From the NCBI RefSeq assembly GCF_025144465.1, contig NZ_CP083553.1, forward strand, positions 3,465,001 through 3,529,000: a DNA stretch of 64,000 nucleotides, given 5' to 3'. A program made the translations under genes and the position numbers. This document shows, in pieces, positions 56,130-64,000 of this stretch. The stretch's first letter is position 1, and the number at the start of each line of letters is the position of its first letter. Under the pieces are notes generated by a model. The model was not told where the DNA came from. It did not search any database and saw only the letters and a list, made by a program, of their open reading frames with translations. The stretch is from Leisingera sp. S132 (GTDB lineage: Bacteria > Pseudomonadota > Alphaproteobacteria > Rhodobacterales > Rhodobacteraceae).

Positions 56130-56408
56130 ATGGACACACGGTCGTCCAGACTGATGGTGACGTATTCCCACCCGTTTTCTTTGGCGGGTTATCCGGACAA
56201 ACTTCCGGCCGGAGCGTATGAAATCATCGTGGAAGAGGAGCTTCTTCAGGGGCTCAGCTTCGTGGCCTACCGGACCGCAGCAATCTATCTGCTGATCCAC
56301 GGCAGGGGCGGCCAAGCCGGCCGGACCGAACTGCGCATGATCACCCAGAGTGACTTGGAAACTGCGCAAAGCCGGGCCAGCGGATTTGACAGAAAACAGC
56401 AACCATAG
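56130..56408 (+). CDS. Small 'LPAG' family protein, copy 1
   Basis: A 92-residue soluble protein with HPFSLAGYPDKLPAGAYEII, EELLQGLSFVAYRT and a hydrophobic IYLLIHGRGG. A longer relative is at 60448 (PFTLPGFDETLPAGEYDIET). Both look like members of a small rhizobial/Rhodobacteral family with no known function. AAGGA precedes the start. Confidence 0.75.
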   Translation: MDTRSSRLMVTYSHPFSLAGYPDKLPAGAYEIIVEEELLQGLSFVAYRTAAIYLLIHGRGGQAGRTELRMITQSDLETAQSRASGFDRKQQP

Positions 56409-56441
56409 CGACGCGGCGCTTTTTCCGCAGGAGGACCAGAC

Positions 56442-56795
56442 ATGACTTATCCCAAATGGCTCAGGCCCGGTGTCTACGGCGCTTTGATTGGCGCGGTCGC
56501 CATAACCATCGCAGGATTTTCCTGGGGCGGTTGGGTGACTGGAAGCCAGGCAGATGCAATGGCCAATTCCAGATCCCATTCCGAGTTGATCGCGGCTTTG
56601 GTGCCGGTTTGCATCGACCGGGCACAAACAGATTCCGACCGGGCTGCCAAACTGGCATCGATCCAGGAAGCAATGTCCTACAAGCGCCGGGATGCCGTTA
56701 TGGCGGCAGGCTGGGCAACGGTTCCTGGCTCAGAGCAGCCAAACCGTGATCTTGCACAGGCATGCCTTGCCGGGCTGGATCTTGATGCCTCGTGA
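56442..56795 (+). CDS. Small membrane-anchored protein of unknown function
   Basis: A 117-residue protein with one N-terminal membrane helix (about residues 9-32, VYGALIGAVAITIAGFSWGG) and a soluble tail with two Cys (VPVCIDRAQ, QACLAG). GGAGGA precedes the start. It is 33 bp after the LPAG gene and overlaps the next gene's start. Confidence 0.75.
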   Translation: MTYPKWLRPGVYGALIGAVAITIAGFSWGGWVTGSQADAMANSRSHSELIAALVPVCIDRAQTDSDRAAKLASIQEAMSYKRRDAVMAAGWATVPGSEQPNRDLAQACLAGLDLDAS

Positions 56796-57639
56796 TTTTG
56801 CAGAACTACCGGTGTCTTCTCTATCCAGCACAGTGCTGCCGGACAAAAAATTCGTCTCTTGGGCTTTCCCGAAAACTCTGGTCAGACATTTTGCAGCTAT
56901 GTTCGGATTAACTCTGGTGGTCGCTGCACCTGCTTTTTCGCAGTCAGGCATATCTTCGATACCTGAAAACGCCCATGCCAAAAGCTACGGCGGCGGGTGG
57001 GAATGCAATCTGTCCTACCGTCTCGCCGGCAATACATGTGTTGCAATTGAAGTGCCTCAAAACGCGTACCCGACGAACAAGCCTTACGGTACGGGATGGG
57101 AGTGCCTGCATGGGTATGTTGAGGTCGAAGGCACATCTTGTGATAAAGTTCTTGTCCCGGAAGGCGGGTATCTCGATCCTTCAGGCAAGCGTTGGAACTG
57201 CTTGCGCGGATACCGGAAGATCGACGACATCTGCCAGGAAATTGCCCTGCCGGAAAATTCCTATCTGACAAACGACACCAGCGCGCCAGCCTGGCGTTGC
57301 AATCGAGGGTATGAGGCCAAAGGAGAGAAATGCCTAGTCATTAATGTGCCGGAACACGCCTACCTGAACGGCTCAAACTACGGGCGGCCTTGGACATGTG
57401 AGCGCGGGTTCTTTGAACAGGATGGGACATGCACAGCCGTGTTCGTACCTGAAAATGCCTACTTTGACGATGCACCCTACAGAACAGGGTGGAAGTGCGC
57501 GCGCGGTTACGAAGTGTCTGGCGACCGCTGCCTTCTCATAGACCTGCCCGAAAACGCTCATCTCGACAGGTCAGGCAACCGCTGGGAGTGCAACAAGAGC
57601 TTTCAGCGGACAAGAGACCTCTGTGTTCTGAGTAATTAG
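56785..57639 (+). CDS. Secreted Cys-rich seven-repeat protein
   Basis: A 284-residue protein. After a hydrophobic export segment (MFGLTLVVAAPAFSQ), seven units of about 36 residues follow, each of the form P.NA...YG.GW.C.RGY...G..C..I, two Cys per unit (last one PENAHLDRSGNRWECNKSF). The pattern suggests a string of small disulfide folds. The start is placed at 56785; an internal Met before the export segment is possible. Function unknown; binding or adhesion is a guess. Confidence 0.75.
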   Translation: MPRDFAELPVSSLSSTVLPDKKFVSWAFPKTLVRHFAAMFGLTLVVAAPAFSQSGISSIPENAHAKSYGGGWECNLSYRLAGNTCVAIEVPQNAYPTNKPYGTGWECLHGYVEVEGTSCDKVLVPEGGYLDPSGKRWNCLRGYRKIDDICQEIALPENSYLTNDTSAPAWRCNRGYEAKGEKCLVINVPEHAYLNGSNYGRPWTCERGFFEQDGTCTAVFVPENAYFDDAPYRTGWKCARGYEVSGDRCLLIDLPENAHLDRSGNRWECNKSFQRTRDLCVLSN

Positions 57640-57731
57640 GCTTTGCATCCCCTGCTGCCTTGCTTGGCGGCGTCATAGCTCGCGGCGGGCACGTCAATGC
57701 CAAGCGCTTGTTTCAATCCAAAGGAGAAATT

Positions 57732-58931
57732 ATGGACCCCGCAGCCAAAGCCGGTCTCTCAGCACGGCGAAATGCAAGCAGTGGGCGTATGCACTCACCA
57801 TTCCACTCTGAGGAACCGGGGAGCACTGGCAAACTGCCCTTCCTCCCTGTCCCCAGTGCAATAGTGTACTGTGAAGGAAACTTCGCCAAAAATGATGGAA
57901 AAACTGCAAACGGGCTGGTGCGCCACTCAAAGGCCTTCCGGATACTCTCAGTGATCGACAGCGGGCACCACGGGTGTGACAGCGGGCAAGTTCTGGATGG
58001 CAAATTCAACCGGATTCCGGTTTTCGGCAGCCTTGAAGCAGCCGTTGCCGACCAAAGCACAGTTCCCGATACTCTGATTTACGGGATGGCACCGTCTAAC
58101 GGGAAACTCTCTTGCGAGGACCGGAAGGTTGTTCTGGAGGCAATTTCGCGAGGAATGAACATCGTAGCCGGCCTGCATGAATACCTCAGTGAAGACCCGG
58201 AGATCATTGCTGCTGCAAAATCCTGGAACGTTACTGTCCGGGATATCCGCAAACCCCGGCTCAGCAAGGAATTGCGCCTGTTCGACGGCAGTATTGCGCG
58301 TGTAAAGGCGATCCGCATCGCCATTTTGGGAACTGACTGCGCAATTGGAAAACGAACCACGGCAACCCTGCTCGCCAGGGCACTGAATGCGCAAGGCATC
58401 AAGACGGTTCTGGTTGGCACTGGTCAAACAGGTTTGATGCAGGGCGCCAGATATGGCGTCGCAATGGACGCGGTGCCGCCGCAATTCTGCTGCGGGGAGC
58501 TGGAAGGAGCTGTGCTTGCGGCGTACGAGAGCGAAATGCCGGATGTCATCCTGATCGAAGGCCAGGGCGCGCTCAGCCATCCAGCGTTCTGCACATCTGC
58601 ATTCATTCTGCGCGGCAGCCAGCCCGACGCGGTAATCCTTCAGCATGCGCCAGCGCGGGCGCACCGCTGCGACTTTCCAGAGATGGCAATGCCGGACCCC
58701 AGTGACGAGATTGCCTTGATCGAAGCGTTTTCGGACACAAAGGTAATCGGCGTAACCCTCAACCATGAAGGGCTGACGGACGCGGGGATCAATGCCGCTA
58801 TCAGGGACCATGCGCGGAAACTGGACTTGCCGGTCAGCGATGCTCTAGTCTGCCCTCCCGCACATCTGGCTGAACTGGTTCTGTCTGCCTATCCTCAATT
58901 GCGGCCGGTGCCGGGGAAGGCCGCGTTATGA
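57732..58931 (+). CDS. DUF1611-family protein (DgcN-like)
   Basis: A 399-residue protein with an N-terminal Rossmann-like domain and a P-loop-like C-terminal domain (ILGTDCAIGKRTTATLLARAL, a GxDxxxGKRTT motif; then VILIEGQGALSHPA). The family includes DgcN of D-glutamate catabolism. AGGAG precedes the start. It overlaps the next gene by 4 bases, so the two enzymes work together. Confidence 0.8.
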   Translation: MDPAAKAGLSARRNASSGRMHSPFHSEEPGSTGKLPFLPVPSAIVYCEGNFAKNDGKTANGLVRHSKAFRILSVIDSGHHGCDSGQVLDGKFNRIPVFGSLEAAVADQSTVPDTLIYGMAPSNGKLSCEDRKVVLEAISRGMNIVAGLHEYLSEDPEIIAAAKSWNVTVRDIRKPRLSKELRLFDGSIARVKAIRIAILGTDCAIGKRTTATLLARALNAQGIKTVLVGTGQTGLMQGARYGVAMDAVPPQFCCGELEGAVLAAYESEMPDVILIEGQGALSHPAFCTSAFILRGSQPDAVILQHAPARAHRCDFPEMAMPDPSDEIALIEAFSDTKVIGVTLNHEGLTDAGINAAIRDHARKLDLPVSDALVCPPAHLAELVLSAYPQLRPVPGKAAL

Positions 58932-60049
58932 CTGCCCCGCGCTTGGAAATTGATCTGAGCAAAATCCGTCAGAATACGCAGGTTCTTGTCGACCGCCTGA
59001 ACCCACGCGGAATCACGGTAACGGGTGTAACCAAAGCTGTGTGCGGCCATCCAGATATTGCAAAAGCGATGCTTGCAGGCGGTGCAATAGGGCTGGCTGA
59101 TGCGCGGATGGCAAATGTTGAGCGATTGCGCCAGGCAGGGATAACATGTCCGGTCCTGATGATCCGAACCCCCATGCTGAGCCAGGTGGAGCAAATCGTT
59201 TCGTCCTGTGAAACAAGTTGCAACACTGAAACCGGGATCATCGCCAGTCTCGCCGCCGCTGCCCTGCGCCAAGGCACCAATCACGAGATCATCCTGATGG
59301 TGGAAATGGGGGATCTTCGCGAAGGCATAATGCCTGAGGATCTGACCGAAATCGCGCTTCAGGTCACCAGAACGCCAGGCGTGCTCCTCAGAGGTATCGG
59401 TGCAAACTTTGCTTGCCTGGCAGGCCCGGCTCCCACTGCCGAGGATATGGCGTCACTCTCATCACTCGCGGACGCCACGGAAGCGGAATGCGGTCCCTTT
59501 GTTGACGTGGTGTCCGGAGGCAGTTCTGCAAATCTGCGGTGGGCACTTGATACGGGACCGGCGGGAAGGGTGAACAGTCTGCGCCTGGGGGAGGCCATCC
59601 TGCTCGGCACCGATCCAGTTTCCGGAAACCCGATAGGCGGGCTTCACACGGATGCTTTCGTCCTGAAGGCCGAGGTGATCGAGACAAAGGCAAAGTCAAA
59701 GCTGGCACCTTTGAAGCTGTCCGACCCCGCATTGTCAGCGCTAAGCCTGGTGCCAGGCAATCATTGGAAAACACGGTCTATCCTGGCTGTTGGGTTGCAA
59801 GACACAGATCCGGCCGGGCTGACCTTTCCCGCAGCGGTTTCCTACATCGGAGCAACCAGCGATCATATCGTCGTCGAAACGACCAATTGCCCGCTGCGCA
59901 TCGGGAGCGAGATAACACTGCGTTTGAACTACAGCGCCCTTTTCCACGCCATGGCCGCGCCAGATGTTGCAAAAGTTTTTTGCAACGGCAGACCTGCTGC
60001 GGACGGTGGTGCAGCCAGCCGCAATGGACGGCACCCGGTACTCTTGTGA
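58928..60049 (+). CDS. Alanine/ornithine racemase-like PLP enzyme
   Basis: A 373-residue fold-III PLP enzyme. The PLP lysine is probably in GVTKAVCGHPD (about residue 36); other barrel features are ILMVEMGDLREGIMPEDL and DVVSGGSSANLRWAL, with a C-terminal beta domain. It resembles the Orr/YhfX group rather than canonical Alr. Coupled to DUF1611, suggesting D-amino acid conversion. Confidence 0.8.
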   Translation: MTAPRLEIDLSKIRQNTQVLVDRLNPRGITVTGVTKAVCGHPDIAKAMLAGGAIGLADARMANVERLRQAGITCPVLMIRTPMLSQVEQIVSSCETSCNTETGIIASLAAAALRQGTNHEIILMVEMGDLREGIMPEDLTEIALQVTRTPGVLLRGIGANFACLAGPAPTAEDMASLSSLADATEAECGPFVDVVSGGSSANLRWALDTGPAGRVNSLRLGEAILLGTDPVSGNPIGGLHTDAFVLKAEVIETKAKSKLAPLKLSDPALSALSLVPGNHWKTRSILAVGLQDTDPAGLTFPAAVSYIGATSDHIVVETTNCPLRIGSEITLRLNYSALFHAMAAPDVAKVFCNGRPAADGGAASRNGRHPVLL

Positions 60050-60447
60050 GACCGGCGGTCTCTTGGCAGTGCAACTCCAAGCCTCTTCCAGCGGCCTCAA
60101 GTCTGCGGCGTGCCGTAGTAATTTGAGCCGGGAATACCTATATCGGATATGACTGCTGGTGCTTTCTTCGCCTCACAAAGAGGCTGAAAACTGAGGCTCG
60201 CAATCGCTCGACCGCTACATCTCTTTCAATGGCCTGAGCGCCGGCATTGGTCTGGGCACCGGTGACGCGGCTTTTTCGAACAATTCGGCTGGTGCGAATG
60301 CGAGAAAGAAAGAGCGGGGTTCAGTTCTGCTTTCATGTGCAAGACCAGCCCCGATTGCCCTTTAAAGACTCTTGACGCCGTTAATCCGCGGCAACTCCGC
60401 TTTGCCAGAGCGGCAAGAACAGCACCGCAGCAAAGGAGAATTGGAAA
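60050..60447. other. Intergenic region without gene
   Basis: 398 bp. Only a short GCCTC/GAGGC hairpin (60170-60184) is seen; no gene or clear promoter. Confidence 0.5.
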
Positions 60448-61005
60448 ATGGATCCGCTGACAAGCAAGGCCGTCGCAATATTCTCCCGCCCTTTCACCTT
60501 GCCTGGTTTCGACGAGACACTTCCAGCTGGGGAGTATGACATCGAAACTGAACTGTCCGCACCTCCCGGCCACCTGACACCCCAGGCTTGGAAAGCTTCT
60601 GTAATAATTCATTTGCACCCGCGCGCGTCACATCCTGGGCTGGCTCGCAGCTTGACCGTTTCATTGGCAGATCTCGAGAACGCCCAGGTCAAGGACAAGT
60701 TGTCCGGAAAGAAGCTGTCGCAGTTTTTCCTTGAAGAAATGCTTGCCGACCCAATGGTGCGCTTGGTCATGCAGGCTGACGGAGTGTCTGAAGCCCAAAT
60801 CCGCCGTTTGCACCTTGGCGAGTGCGTTTCAGATCAGGATCGCGAGCAGGCTGCCCAGAGTGCAGAACAGGCGGGCCCTTCAAGCGCATTTGCAATCCAA
60901 GCTGCAGAGAACGAAAGGTTGGCACCTCCGGCAGACAATCGCGCCAGCAAAGTTGTCAGTCCTGCACCGGACATACCGAGCGGCAAGGAACTACATGATG
61001 ACTGA
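60448..61005 (+). CDS. 'LPAG' family protein, copy 2 with extension
   Basis: A 185-residue soluble protein. The first 80 residues (FSRPFTLPGFDETLPAGEYD, IIHLHPRASHPGLARSLTV) match the 92-residue protein at 56130. The rest is Ala/Gln/Asp-rich. AAAGGAG precedes the start. It overlaps the next gene by 11 bases. Confidence 0.75.
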   Translation: MDPLTSKAVAIFSRPFTLPGFDETLPAGEYDIETELSAPPGHLTPQAWKASVIIHLHPRASHPGLARSLTVSLADLENAQVKDKLSGKKLSQFFLEEMLADPMVRLVMQADGVSEAQIRRLHLGECVSDQDREQAAQSAEQAGPSSAFAIQAAENERLAPPADNRASKVVSPAPDIPSGKELHDD

Positions 61006-61192
61006 TAGAAACGAACAAGATGCCTTTGTGGCTCCTGCCCGTGGAGACGTGCCGCGAGAGCGCCGTTGCTTGCGGTGCAATTCTGTATTCTGGAGCGCAG
61101 GGTTCGGTGAACGGGTTTGCCGGCGCTGCAAGTCTTCAAATGCTTGGCGAAACGCTGTTCCAGTAAGATCCGGCTCGCCCGGCCGCCGTTGA
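60995..61192 (+). CDS. Small zinc-ribbon protein
   Basis: A 65-residue basic protein with RRCLRCNSVFWSAGFGERVC followed by RRCK, a CxxC...CxxC zinc ribbon. AAGGA precedes an ATGATG start. A common small alphaproteobacterial family of unknown function. Confidence 0.7.
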   Translation: MMTDRNEQDAFVAPARGDVPRERRCLRCNSVFWSAGFGERVCRRCKSSNAWRNAVPVRSGSPGRR

Positions 61193-61532
61193 ATCACTCA
61201 GGGCAGAGGAACTTTCGTTTTGCCGGATCTGTTCTTCGCTAAACCCCTGCTGGCTTCTACTCCTTGGCAGCCTATTGGGCTTCAAAGGCCGGCAGGACTG
61301 AGCCGGATCTGGCGCAACAGATTAGCAAAGAATTGAGTTGGATTCAGGAGGAATTGCCAGTTTGCTTGCACACGGAAATCCTCCCCCCCGAAACGGAACG
61401 CTGCGTCTGCGTTGAACCAGGAGGCGGTTATTAGCCGCTCTGCCAGCCGCCTCACCCTGAGAGCGATTGCCTCTGAGGGCCCATCCAGATGAACTGAAGT
61501 TCGTTTGGTTCAGGCGCCGGGCGGACCGCAAT
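61193..61532. other. Intergenic region, convergent
   Basis: 340 bp between convergent genes with no supported frame. Confidence 0.5.
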
Positions 61533-61709
61533 TCATTGGCCACTGCGCTTGTACTGTAGCCGGGAGCGCCGTAGGCGCTCGTTTTTACTGCGCCGCATTT
61601 CATTTTCGTCTTCCAGGATTTCCCGCGCGGCCCGTGCGGTCTTTTCCATCGTGGTTTCCTTGCGGGACAGGCCGGCTAGTTTCAATTCCTCAATATTAAA
61701 CTTGGTCAT
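61533..61709 (-). CDS. Short basic helical protein (58 residues)
   Basis: ATG at 61709 is preceded by TAGGAG (8-base gap). The protein begins MTKFNIEELKLAGLSRKE, continues TTMEKTARAAREILEDENEM and ends with an Arg/Lys-rich stretch before a TGA at 61533. It is charged and probably all-helical. The gene is too short for many gene finders. Confidence 0.65.
   Translation of the reverse strand: MTKFNIEELKLAGLSRKETTMEKTARAAREILEDENEMRRSKNERLRRSRLQYKRSGQ
61564..61587 (+). terminator. Plus-strand Rho-independent terminator
   Basis: GAGCGCC/GGCGCTC stem with GTA loop, then GTTTTTA on the plus strand. It would end transcripts of the 60.4-61.2 kb genes. It lies within the 3' part of the minus-strand 58-residue gene. 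Confidence 0.6.
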
Positions 61710-61831
61710 CGTCCAACTCCTACGAGGCTGATTGTGGGCAGGGCTATTTTTGCGTGAAAGTTCAGTTTGGGCCTTCTGTCAGGTGCGCTATGGGGCAGAA
61801 GGACTGGGCAGCGCCAGTTCGTTGCAGTGTT

Positions 61832-62122
61832 CTACGCAGCGGCGGGGAAGTCCGCGTGAAATCCAGCAGAGCCGACTGCCGAGAGGAATGCTGCGCGGGC
61901 GGCCCCAACAGGCGCGAGACAGTCCATCGCTTCGTCGATTTTCTCAAGCGCAACATCTCTATTGTGATCAGAAACAGGCCAAGCTCTCTGCAGCCAGATT
62001 TGGGCTTGTTCGATTGTCGAGATTTTTCGTGTCTGCCCCTCGGAGGGCAGAAAAATGGTCATGGGGGTGCCCCAGGAAATTTCTATCAAGATTGTTCTTT
62101 CGGTGATTGTTGAAAGCCGCAT
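61832..62122 (-). CDS. DUF982-family small protein
   Basis: About 96 residues. The region IEQAQIWLQRAWPVSDHNRD, ALEKIDEAMDCLAPVGAARA and FLSAVGSAGF matches DUF982, a small family I know mainly from rhizobia. Start uncertain (62122 chosen; TTG 62089 or ATG 62062 are possible). Function unknown. Confidence 0.7.
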   Translation of the reverse strand: MRLSTITERTILIEISWGTPMTIFLPSEGQTRKISTIEQAQIWLQRAWPVSDHNRDVALEKIDEAMDCLAPVGAARAAFLSAVGSAGFHADFPAAA

Positions 62123-62202
62123 CAGATTGTTGGTCACAGCAAATGCGGAAAGCGAGAGCACTGCAAGAATGCTCCCGCTGAATGTTTCAAGCCTGCAGAG
62201 GC

Positions 62203-62409
62203 TTAGGCAAGTGCGAGATTGCTGGCAGACTCACGCCCGTCGCGGCCGCTTTCGATGTCGAAAGTAACGGCTTGGCCATCGTTAAGCTGTTGGATGCCAG
62301 CGCGTTCCAAGGCGGAAATATGGACAAAGATGTCCTTCGATCCCTGCTCGGGAGCGATAAAACCAAAACCTTTTTGAGAGTTGAACCATTTCACGGTGCC
62401 ATTGGCCAT
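62203..62409 (-). CDS. cspA: Cold-shock protein, CspA family
   Basis: A 68-residue single-strand nucleic-acid-binding protein. RNP1 KGFGFI and RNP2 DIFVHI are intact. AAGGAG precedes the start. It acts as an RNA chaperone in the cytoplasm. Confidence 0.95.
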   Translation of the reverse strand: MANGTVKWFNSQKGFGFIAPEQGSKDIFVHISALERAGIQQLNDGQAVTFDIESGRDGRESASNLALA

Positions 62410-62854
62410 CGTGTCGTCTCCTTGAAAAATGCCATCCGCAACACGCGATAGCCCGGCCCAGTGTCAACATAGGAACAACTGGGGCCGTTAGGAAACAGAA
62501 GGTCGTAGGAAGAAGCTTTGCCCAACCGAGATGGGGTATGCGATCCGTGATTACAAGAGGCTAGCTTTGAGACCACGTGATTTTTTTGCAAACTTGCTTG
62601 GCATGCCGGCTGGGCCTGCCGAGTACGTCCTTCTTAGTGGATTGTTCTGAAGGGCAATTTTCGAGATCTCTGGTTATTCTGCTCCAGCTCAAAGCCGCTA
62701 ATGGCTGTGACCCGCCTTGTGCTCACGCAGCAACCAACTTAAGTGGCGACGGCCGCTTCAGGTTCGACCCGAACTGAGCTGCTCCCCAATCTTTGGACAG
62801 GATCTGGCGTAACTTAAGCTACTTTTGGAGCTCACCCCATTTTTGGCCCGGGCT
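62410..62854. other. Gene-free stretch
   Basis: 445 bp between cspA and the broken transposase. Contains the cspA promoter/leader; no gene supported. Confidence 0.5.
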
Positions 62855-63510
62855 TCATGCGACCTTTCGGGTTTCGTTCAGTTGGGCCGCACATTCGCTC
62901 GGCGTCAAGTTCCCCGGCGAGGAATGCGGCCTGGCTTCATTGTAATCGGCTCTCCATTCGCTGATCCGCTTTCGGGCGTCGTCCATCGACAGGAACCATG
63001 AGGCGTTCAAGCATTCCTGTCTAAGGCGGCTGTTGAACGCTTCGATGTATGCGTTATCTTTCGGTTTTCCGGGCCTCGAGAAGTCCAACTCGACCTTGTT
63101 CAGGTAGGCCCGCTGGTCAAGTAACCGGCCGGCGAACTCAGGCCCCTTGTCGGCTCGAATGCTTCGTGGCTTGCCTCGGATCCGGGCTAACCGATCCAAT
63201 TCATCACTGACCTGGCAGGCTCGGAAGTTTGTCCTCGCAGCAGTCGCGAGAGCCTCTCTCGTAAAGCAGTCGGCAATGGTCGCAATACGAAACGGTTTTT
63301 CGTCGAACGGCCGGTCCGACATGAAGTCCCCTCCCGGCGATGCACGGCATCGCCTGCCGGGCAGGGATTGCCCAGATCTCATTCATGCCGTCAGCCTCGG
63401 ATCGGCCGGATCGATACCGGCAGGCCCGGCGCCGCTTCGGGCTGCGGGTCCGGATCGACAGGCCCTCTTCGCAGTACAGGCGCTTGTGGTTCACATGCCA
63501 AGGCGCTCAA
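62855..63510 (-). pseudogene. Truncated IS3-family OrfB transposase
   Basis: Two frames together give the C-terminal part of an IS3-type DDE transposase: NHKRLYCEEGLSIRTRSPKR then, in a second frame, CFTREALATAARTNFRACQV, IRADKGPEF and NAYIEAFNSRLRQECLN (Asp/Glu). The frame change is at a short palindromic insertion (63334-63373). The N-terminal part is missing, cut at about 63510. Confidence 0.8.
63334..63373. repeat. About 40-bp palindromic insertion in the transposase fragment
   Basis: GGCGATG-CCGTG-CATCGCC, with flanking CCCGGC and GGGAG, interrupts the usual WAMDF codons of the transposase. The net added length (37 bp by comparison) explains the frameshift. Confidence 0.6.
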
Positions 63511-63542
63511 TAGCCTTGCACCTATGTTCGAAGGTGTGATGG

Positions 63543-63734
63543 ATGACTCATTTCTCAGTGGCCGGTGTGCAGATGCCCGTGTCCGTATCAGGCAACAACA
63601 TCCCTACGATGCTACAACGGGCCAACAAGATCGTTCACGTGCATCCCTGGACGGACATGATCCTCTTCAGTGAACTTGCCCTACACGGTCCAGCCATTGG
63701 CTTTGCTACAGCCCGTGCTCTTTCGCAGTTATGA
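63543..63734 (+). pseudogene. N-terminal fragment of a nitrilase-family protein
   Basis: A 63-residue frame: THFSVAGVQMPVSVSGN, MILFSELALHGP. It matches the N-terminus of the nitrilase gene at 40940 (TPFAIAGVQMHVSA, MVLFSELAPYGP). Homology stops at about residue 50, and the frame ends. AAGGTG precedes the start. Confidence 0.75.
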
Positions 63735-64000
63735 CTACAGTCCGCGCCTTTTTGAGGGGACCGTCGCCCTGACAAACTGGGGCAATACGCGCGTCATCTC
63801 GACGATAGACAGCCTTTGGGGGTGTCTTGATGGGATCAACGAATTCGGACTGGCTGTCAGCCTCGCGTATGGCGGCAGTCGGGCCACCGGCGTCGGCTTC
63901 GGTATCCCGATCATCCTGCGCTATGTCCTGCAGACCTGCGACACCACCCAGCAGGCCATCGAAGCCTTGAACCACGCGCCCTGCCATATGGCCTATAACA
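63706..64000 (+). pseudogene. C45 Ntn-hydrolase fragment, 5' deleted, runs off window
   Basis: In a different frame the plus strand reads PVLFRSYDYSPRLFEGT, WGCLDGINEFGLAVSLAYGG, GFGIPIILRYVLQTCDTT and NHAPCHMAYN. It matches residues about 100-200 of the C45 protein at 34671-35663 (PLLVRNYDYNP and others). The first about 95 residues, including the nucleophile Cys, are missing. It may continue beyond the window. Confidence 0.8.

Overview
This window comes from the chromosome, or a large replicon, of a marine alphaproteobacterium of the Roseobacter group (Rhodobacteraceae; Leisingera, Phaeobacter or Ruegeria-like). The basis is a conserved miaB / phoH / ybeY / corC / lnt / metK block with a SAM/SAH-type riboswitch ahead of metK, a TmoXWV-type trimethylamine N-oxide (TMAO) uptake system, and a sulfonate (2,3-dihydroxypropane-1-sulfonate, DHPS) catabolic operon. 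Genus is inferred from gene content and order only.

Layout. 0.1-9.9 kb holds core genes on the minus strand: a ClpP-like periplasmic protein, metK with its riboswitch, lnt, corC, ybeY, phoH, two related envelope proteins (a lipoprotein and an OmpA-family protein) and miaB, then a glycosyltransferase-like gene. 10.1-20.3 kb is a substrate-to-central-metabolism island. It has a LacI-family repressor, two palindromic operators 21 bp apart, a small membrane protein, a TRAP transporter, HpsN/SDR/MDR dehydrogenases, a universal stress protein, sulfopyruvate decarboxylase (ComDE) and an FMN 2-hydroxyacid dehydrogenase (SlcD-like). Together these would import DHPS and oxidise it through sulfolactate and sulfopyruvate to sulfoacetaldehyde. 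20.5-24.5 kb is a YcaO-TfuA-metallopeptidase locus typical of thioamide RiPP chemistry, with no precursor peptide recognised. 24.6-34.6 kb is a TMAO module: TorT (periplasmic sensor), TorS (hybrid kinase) and TorR (response regulator), then TmoX-TmoW-TmoV and a GlxA-type AraC regulator, with two TorR-box-like direct repeats before tmoX. 34.7-40.9 kb is a four-gene operon (nitrilase-fold amidase, Orn/Lys/Arg decarboxylase, ATP-grasp ligase, C45 Ntn-hydrolase) that looks like an undescribed amine-conjugate pathway. A rearranged fragment of a second copy lies at the right edge of the window (63.5-64.0 kb).

From 41 kb the region is accessory. It contains a phage-tail-like protein with a seven-unit SGAKV tail, an adenylate cyclase/TPR protein, a GNAT acetyltransferase and tRNA-Arg(ACG). 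A mobile-element region follows: an intact IS3-family element, a large RTX protein with near-identical 375-bp repeats, a decayed IS3 orfA, a tniQ fragment cut by an IS5-family element, and IS21-like terminal repeats. 54.2-62.4 kb is an island of small genes: a Crp/Fnr regulator, two members of one 'LPAG' small-protein family, a Cys-rich repeat protein, a DUF1611 plus ornithine-racemase-like pair, a zinc ribbon, a 58-residue basic protein, a DUF982 protein and cspA. A broken IS3-type transposase carrying a small palindromic insertion closes the island.
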